Source: SZUA-430 sp044375275 (lineage in GTDB: Bacteria > Pseudomonadota > Alphaproteobacteria > Micropepsales > Micropepsaceae). Taken from it: a stretch of DNA of 10,705 nt. Within the stretch, counting starts at the first letter, position 1. Every line of letters starts with the position of its first letter. The stretch lies in the NCBI GenBank assembly GCA_044375275.1, contig JBILMZ010000121.1, positions 1 through 10,705 on the forward strand, in the 5' to 3' direction. Positions 7,277-10,705 of the stretch are shown one piece after another. A program made the translations under genes and the position numbers. A model generated the notes under the pieces. The model was not told the origin of the DNA, did not search any database, and worked only from the letters and a program-made list of their open reading frames with translations.

Positions 7277-7277
7277 G
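7272..7277. other. shared CTAG of two convergent stop codons
   Basis: The palindrome CCTAGG carries TAG for the plus-strand fucosidase (7274-7276) and TAG for the minus-strand kinase (7273-7275). The coding regions overlap by 4 nt, leaving no room for an intergenic bidirectional terminator, so transcripts from either side must run into antisense of the other gene unless termination is internal. Confidence 0.9.
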
Positions 7278-8676
7278 CCGTCTTGCGCTGGGGTTCCGAC
7301 ATCAGGCGCTCGCGCGGGAACCGCAAGGTGAAGACGCAACCTTCGCCCAGCATGCTCTTCACGCTGATCGTCCCGCCATGGAGTTCCACCAGCTTGCGCG
7401 TGATGGCCAGGCCAAGCCCAGTGCCCTGATGACGCTTGTCGAGGCCGGCATCGGCCTGGATGAATGGTTCGAACACGCGCGCCTGGTCCTGCATCGCAAT
7501 GCCGGGACCCGTATCCCGCACTTCGATGATGACGCTGGACGCATCGACGGCGGCCGAAACATCAACCCGCCCGCCAGCAGGCGTGAACTTGACCGCATTG
7601 CCGATCAGGTTGGTCACGACCTGGCGCACACGCAGGTCATCTCCCTTGAGCATGAACTGTCCGGCACCGGCATGGACGTGCATCCCGACCTTGGCCTCGG
7701 AGGCCTGCGGACGCATGAGCCGCGTGATCTCGATCAGGGTTTCGCCCAGGTCGATGCATGTCTCGTTGAGAACGATCACCCCGGCATTAACCCGGCTCAG
7801 GTCGAGGATCTGGTTGATGAGGCCCAGCAAATGCGAGCCGCTGCTCTGGATGTATTCTGCATACTCACGCACGAGTTCGGGCTTGTCGGCAATCTCCGGT
7901 CTCTCCTGCAGCAACTGCGCAAAACCCACCACCGAATTCAGGGGCGTGCGCAGTTCATGGCTCATGTTGGCGAGGAACATCGATTTCGACGCGTCGGCGT
8001 CAAGCGCACGGCGCAAATTGCGCTCGGCCTCGATGGCCTTGGACTGCGCGGCCAGCAGCGAAAGATGTTCATTGGACCGCGCGCGGGAACGCTCGCGACT
8101 GAGCTCTATGTTGAGGATCAGTGCATTGCGCCGCCAGTAAAAGGCGACAGCCGAGAACAGAAACGCCTGTGACAGGAATACGCTGTAGTGAACCCACTCG
8201 GGTCCACCCATGGTCGGTCCTGCCGACAGGATCGCCGCGACCCACGAAATGAGGCACGACAGATTGATCGCAGCATACTGCTCCCAGCTGAGCAGGAACG
8301 TTCCGCAAGCGATCATGATGATCGCCAGATTCGTCGCCTGCATCGCGTCATCGCTGGCCCACAGCTGCATCGTGCTGTTCACCCAGGCGACCGCGAGAAT
8401 CACGAAAATCGCATAGCGAATGAGCTGGAACCGGATGTAACCCAACCACAGGGCCGCTCGCAGGCCGAACAGGAAAACAGATGACGCCAACGAGATCGGC
8501 ACCATCACATCAGCCATGGGCTTCGGCAGATAGAAAAAATGCGCGACCGCAAGGGCAAAATACAGAGAGCCAGCCACGACAAGCCCGCTCTTCGCCATTG
8601 CCGTATAGGACGGAACCGCCGCAAGCACTTCTGCGTCGGTTTTTTCCCGCGCCTGGAACCAGCTGCGCATGTACAT
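7273..8676 (-). CDS. membrane sensor histidine kinase, PleC/DivJ-like catalytic core
   Basis: A 467-residue protein. Residues about 30-182 contain six hydrophobic segments (near 31-50, 56-78, 86-104, 114-130, 133-152, 163-181) with very short loops; I do not recognise this sensor as a named domain. A charged, probably coiled-coil linker follows (186-230). HisKA: NMSHELRTPLNSVVGF (237-252) with phospho-acceptor His240, continuing REYAEYIQSSGSHLLGLINQ, a pattern close to the PleC/DivJ/PdhS group. HATPase: N-box VVTNLIGNAVKFTP (353-366), G1 DTGPGI (388-393), F-box FEPFIQ (402-407), G2 GTGLGLAI (418-425). All catalytic boxes are intact. There is no receiver domain and no response-regulator gene in the window, so it is an orphan here. 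ATG 8676 is used; a second ATG at 8670 is equally possible, with GGTGG just upstream of both. No PAS domain is seen. Confidence 0.93.
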   Translation of the reverse strand: MYMRSWFQAREKTDAEVLAAVPSYTAMAKSGLVVAGSLYFALAVAHFFYLPKPMADVMVPISLASSVFLFGLRAALWLGYIRFQLIRYAIFVILAVAWVNSTMQLWASDDAMQATNLAIIMIACGTFLLSWEQYAAINLSCLISWVAAILSAGPTMGGPEWVHYSVFLSQAFLFSAVAFYWRRNALILNIELSRERSRARSNEHLSLLAAQSKAIEAERNLRRALDADASKSMFLANMSHELRTPLNSVVGFAQLLQERPEIADKPELVREYAEYIQSSGSHLLGLINQILDLSRVNAGVIVLNETCIDLGETLIEITRLMRPQASEAKVGMHVHAGAGQFMLKGDDLRVRQVVTNLIGNAVKFTPAGGRVDVSAAVDASSVIIEVRDTGPGIAMQDQARVFEPFIQADAGLDKRHQGTGLGLAITRKLVELHGGTISVKSMLGEGCVFTLRFPRERLMSEPQRKTA

Positions 8677-8735
8677 CCACCACCACCCGAAACGGCGAGG
8701 ATCATGGACGCATCTTCCTAAAACGCCGTTATCTA

Positions 8736-8760
8736 CCGATTGGGATTAAACTCCTGTCAA
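8736..8760 (-). promoter_or_regulatory. candidate sigma-70 promoter of the histidine kinase
   Basis: On the minus strand a perfect -35 TTGACA (8755-8760) is followed at 19 nt spacing by TAGATA, a weak -10, roughly 55 nt before the kinase start. The -35 is convincing; the spacing and -10 are not ideal. Confidence 0.35.
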
Positions 8761-8780
8761 GCATTGCCGCGAGGCGTTTC

Positions 8781-8796
8781 CGTCCTTGTACGGACG
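8781..8796. repeat. short inverted repeat CGTCC-N6-GGACG
   Basis: Five-base arms flank a TTGTAC loop in the middle of the divergent region, upstream of both promoters. It has no T-run, so it is not a terminator. It could be a regulator site, but arms of this length arise often by chance in GC-rich DNA. Confidence 0.3.
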
Positions 8797-8898
8797 ATCC
8801 TTCATGCCTCGTTTACTTCAACCCGAGTCATCACGGGAGACCCACCGATCACGGCGAAACGGCAGCCCGCAACGCACGTTTCCGCGCACGGGCCTTTC

Positions 8899-8911
8899 AT
8901 TGACGTTCAAT
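8899..8911. promoter_or_regulatory. 13 nt dyad ATTGA-CGT-TCAAT over the -35 box
   Basis: A perfect five-base inverted repeat with a 3 nt centre covers the candidate -35 TTGACG of the downstream phosphatase gene. It is AT-rich against a GC-rich background, which makes chance less likely. The position suits a repressor operator; no cognate regulator is in the window. Confidence 0.35.
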
Positions 8912-8929
8912 TTCCGAACCTGATACCCT
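8900..8929 (+). promoter_or_regulatory. candidate sigma-70 promoter of the histidine-phosphatase gene
   Basis: TTGACG (8900-8905, five of six consensus bases), 18 nt spacer, TACCCT (8924-8929). The -10 is weak, but the placement, 33 nt before ATG 8963, is good, and the same TACCCT hexamer appears in the candidate promoter at 3921. Confidence 0.4.
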
Positions 8930-8962
8930 TGGTCCATCCGAATTCCTCTCTTCCGGTGAACA

Positions 8963-9679
8963 ATGAAACTGCCCTTTGACGGCGCGATCCGGCGCAGGAT
9001 CTTCCTCATGCGCCACGCCCAGGCCGAATATGTGCGACCCGATGGCACACGCGCACCGGACTCCCGGGGGGTGCCCCTGACCGCCCAAGGGCGGGAAGAG
9101 GCCGCGCGCATGTCGCAACTGCTTGCGAACGCACAGTTCGATCGCGCCATGTGCTCGGGCCTGCCACGCACGCGCGAAACCGCTACGATCATCCTCGGTG
9201 AACGGACCCTCCCGCTGGAGATCGTCGGGGACCTTGAGGAGATCCGGGGCGGCGACGCCATCGCCCGGGCCAGCCTCAGTCCGGTGGACTACGCCTATGC
9301 CATGTTCCGCGCCGCCGAACCCGATGCCTGCTTTGCCCACGGCGAGAAATTTTCTGCCTTCGCTGACCGGGTCCTGCCGGCCTTCCAGGCGATCCTTGAC
9401 GACAGCAACTGGAGCAGCCTGCTCCTCGTGGCCCATGGCGGCGTCAATCGGGCGATCCTGTCCCATATTCTGGGAAGCGGCCTCGCGTCCTTCGGCGCGC
9501 TGGAGCAGGATTCGTGTTGCCTCAACATCATCGACTTTGACGCAACACCCATCGCCGGCACTGTCATGCGGCGCATCATTCGAGGGCTGAACCTGACCGC
9601 AGATGACCCGGTCAAGCTGTCCCGCAGCCTGACAACCATGGAGAACTTGGCTCGGCAAATCTCAAGGCCAGACGCGTAA
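8963..9679 (+). CDS. histidine phosphatase family protein (phosphoglycerate mutase superfamily)
   Basis: A 238-residue soluble protein. The branch-1 signature LMRHAQAE (15-22) has Arg17 and the phospho-accepting His18; PRTRETA (68-74) supplies Arg71 or Arg69 for the phosphate pocket; EEIRGG (92-97) probably carries the general acid; and VAHGGVNRAIL (156-166) holds the second catalytic His158. The pocket is complete, so it should be an active phosphatase or mutase using a phospho-histidine intermediate. Substrates in this superfamily range from 3-phosphoglycerate to phosphoproteins (SixA) and alpha-ribazole phosphate, and nothing here decides between them. It lacks the longer insertions of true dPGM, so a phosphatase is more likely. 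GGTGA sits 3 nt before ATG 8963. It is divergent from the kinase gene and 64 nt upstream of cysK, which has its own candidate promoter. Confidence 0.9.
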   Translation: MKLPFDGAIRRRIFLMRHAQAEYVRPDGTRAPDSRGVPLTAQGREEAARMSQLLANAQFDRAMCSGLPRTRETATIILGERTLPLEIVGDLEEIRGGDAIARASLSPVDYAYAMFRAAEPDACFAHGEKFSAFADRVLPAFQAILDDSNWSSLLLVAHGGVNRAILSHILGSGLASFGALEQDSCCLNIIDFDATPIAGTVMRRIIRGLNLTADDPVKLSRSLTTMENLARQISRPDA

Positions 9680-9687
9680 AGGCAAAC

Positions 9688-9716
9688 TTGAAGCCCTGCG
9701 ACGCAGGCTCTAGAAC
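9688..9716 (+). promoter_or_regulatory. candidate sigma-70 promoter of cysK
   Basis: TTGAAG (9688-9693), exactly 17 nt spacer, TAGAAC (9711-9716); each box has four of six consensus bases. It lies 27 nt before ATG 9744, in the gap after the phosphatase gene, so cysK can be transcribed alone. Confidence 0.4.
9695..9707. promoter_or_regulatory. perfect dyad CCTGCG-A-CGCAGG in the cysK promoter spacer
   Basis: Six-base arms with a single central base sit between the candidate -35 and -10 boxes of cysK. A 1 nt loop cannot form an RNA hairpin stem of full length and there is no T-run, so a DNA-level operator is more likely than a terminator for the upstream gene. Unproven. Confidence 0.4.
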
Positions 9717-9743
9717 CATTGTAACGAACACTGGAATCTCGGA

Positions 9744-10705
9744 ATGCAGGTCAAGAAGAGCGTCGTCGATGCCATTGGTAATACGCCACTGATCCGGCTC
9801 AACCGCCTGTCGGACGAAACGGGCTGCGAAATCCTGGGCAAGGCGGAGTTCATGAACCCCGGACAGTCCGTCAAGGATCGCGCGGCGCTGGGCATCATCA
9901 GGGACGCCGAGCGCTCCGGACGACTGAAGCCCGGGGGAACGATCGTGGAGGGCACCGCCGGCAACACCGGCATCGGCCTCGCCGTTGTCGGGAACGCCCT
10001 CGGCTACCGCACCGTGATCGTCATCCCGAACACGCAAACCCAGGAAAAGAAAGACACGCTGCGCCAGCTCGGCGCCCGCCTGATCGAGGTGCCGGCCGTC
10101 CCCTACAAGGACCCGAACAACTACGTAAAGTACTCAGGCCGTCTCGCCGAGGAACTGAACGCCAGCGAACCCAACGGCGCAATCTGGGCCAACCAGTTCG
10201 ACAATGTCGCCAACCGCAACACCCATGTCGAAACGACGGGCCCGGAGATCTGGAGACAGACGGATGGCAAGGTTGATGGTTTTGTCTGCGCCGTCGGAAC
10301 GGGTGGAACCCTTGCAGGCATTGCAACATCATTGCGAAGCTTCAAGCCCTCAGTCCGCATAGGCATCGCGGATCCGATGGGCGCTGCGCTCTTCCACTAC
10401 TACAAGCACGGTGAACTCAAGTCGGAAGGCTCGTCCATCACCGAAGGCATCGGACAGGGTCGCGTGACCGCCAACCTTGAAGGCTTCAAGCCCGACACGG
10501 CATTCCAGATCACTGACGCGGAAGCCATTCCCTACTGCTTCGAGCTGCTGCGGAACGAAGGCCTGTGCCTCGGCACCTCAAGCGCGGTGAATGTAGCCGG
10601 CGCCCGGCGCCTCGCGCAGGAAATGGGTCGCGGCAAGATCATCGTCACGATCCTGTGCGACTACGGCACGCGCTACGCGTCGCGCCTCTACAATCCCGAG
10701 TTCCT
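9744..10705 (+). CDS. cysK: cysteine synthase A, C-terminus cut by the window edge
   Basis: The visible 320 residues cover nearly the whole protein of this family (usually about 330-345). It is a fold-type II PLP enzyme that makes L-cysteine from O-acetylserine and sulfide in the cytoplasm. Seen: IGNTPLIRL (11-19), the Schiff-base lysine Lys44 in NPGQSVKDRAAL, the substrate loop GTAGNTG (70-76), VGTGGTLAGI for the PLP phosphate, and EGIGQGRVTANLEG. The loop reads TAGNTG rather than the TSGNTG of E. coli CysK, and WANQFDNVANRNTHVETTGPE completes a pattern I associate with the alphaproteobacterial cysteine synthase A group. The start ATG 9744 has only a weak upstream GGA; the motif position near residue 11 supports it. 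A cystathionine beta-synthase role is possible but less likely, since no CBS pair is visible. Not obviously part of an operon with the phosphatase. Confidence 0.92.
   Translation, partial: MQVKKSVVDAIGNTPLIRLNRLSDETGCEILGKAEFMNPGQSVKDRAALGIIRDAERSGRLKPGGTIVEGTAGNTGIGLAVVGNALGYRTVIVIPNTQTQEKKDTLRQLGARLIEVPAVPYKDPNNYVKYSGRLAEELNASEPNGAIWANQFDNVANRNTHVETTGPEIWRQTDGKVDGFVCAVGTGGTLAGIATSLRSFKPSVRIGIADPMGAALFHYYKHGELKSEGSSITEGIGQGRVTANLEGFKPDTAFQITDAEAIPYCFELLRNEGLCLGTSSAVNVAGARRLAQEMGRGKIIVTILCDYGTRYASRLYNPEF

Larger units (their letters stand above)
8677..8962. other. 286 nt divergent intergenic region
   Basis: This region separates the kinase gene from the histidine-phosphatase gene. I see no credible small gene: short frames here lack good ribosome sites and family resemblance. 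It contains a candidate kinase promoter, one short hairpin (8781-8796) and a candidate phosphatase promoter overlapped by a dyad; each is listed separately. Confidence 0.6.

Noticed and set aside
8740..8979. 79-codon frame in the divergent region
   Set aside because: It starts at TTG, has no ribosome site or recognisable motif, and runs into the phosphatase start.
8897..9658. 253-codon open frame on the minus strand
   Set aside because: Antisense to the histidine-phosphatase gene, whose catalytic residues are intact.
9695..9707. Dyad as a rho-independent terminator of the phosphatase gene
   Set aside because: A single-base centre and no following T-run do not fit an intrinsic terminator.

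Overview
This GC-rich window (by eye about 60-65% G+C) reads as a chromosomal segment of an alphaproteobacterium. Three things point that way: a cysteine synthase of the alphaproteobacterial GTAGNTG type, a histidine kinase whose phospho-acceptor region resembles the PleC/DivJ group, and dense gene packing with weak -10 boxes. A Caulobacterales/Hyphomonadaceae-like source is plausible but unproven. I see no insertion sequence, prophage, CRISPR array, tRNA or rRNA, and no obvious foreign codon usage. There are nine protein genes, two cut by the window edges.

Left block, minus strand (1-3873). Read in the direction of transcription, it holds a YnjF-like CDP-alcohol phosphatidyltransferase, then an acyl-CoA dehydrogenase whose start lies inside the end of the transferase gene (14 nt overlap). 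After a 118 nt gap comes the first two thirds of a very large transglutaminase/DUF2126 (putative amidoligase) protein that runs off the left edge. The first two form a likely lipid-metabolism operon. The third is probably an independent member of the peptide-ligation/transglutaminase systems common in proteobacteria.

Central block, plus strand (3964-7276). Three genes are packed with 1 and 0 nt between them: a small secreted Rap1a/Tai-family protein, a secreted gamma-glutamyltransferase-family Ntn hydrolase, and a minimal GH29 alpha-L-fucosidase with no signal peptide. The set is transcribed away from the lipid genes from a 90 nt divergent intergenic region. The pairing of an immunity-protein fold with a periplasmic gamma-glutamyl hydrolase is the most thought-provoking arrangement here.

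Right block (7273-10705). A six-helix membrane histidine kinase (minus strand) meets the fucosidase tail to tail, the two genes sharing a 4 nt CTAG in their stop codons. A 286 nt divergent region separates the kinase from a histidine-phosphatase (phosphoglycerate mutase superfamily) gene. That gene is followed after 64 nt by cysK, cut at the right edge. Short perfect dyads lie in or near candidate promoters of both plus-strand genes and could be operators.

Nothing in the window is a clearly new system. The Rap1a-GGT-fucosidase unit and the orphan kinase with an unassigned membrane sensor are the best leads.
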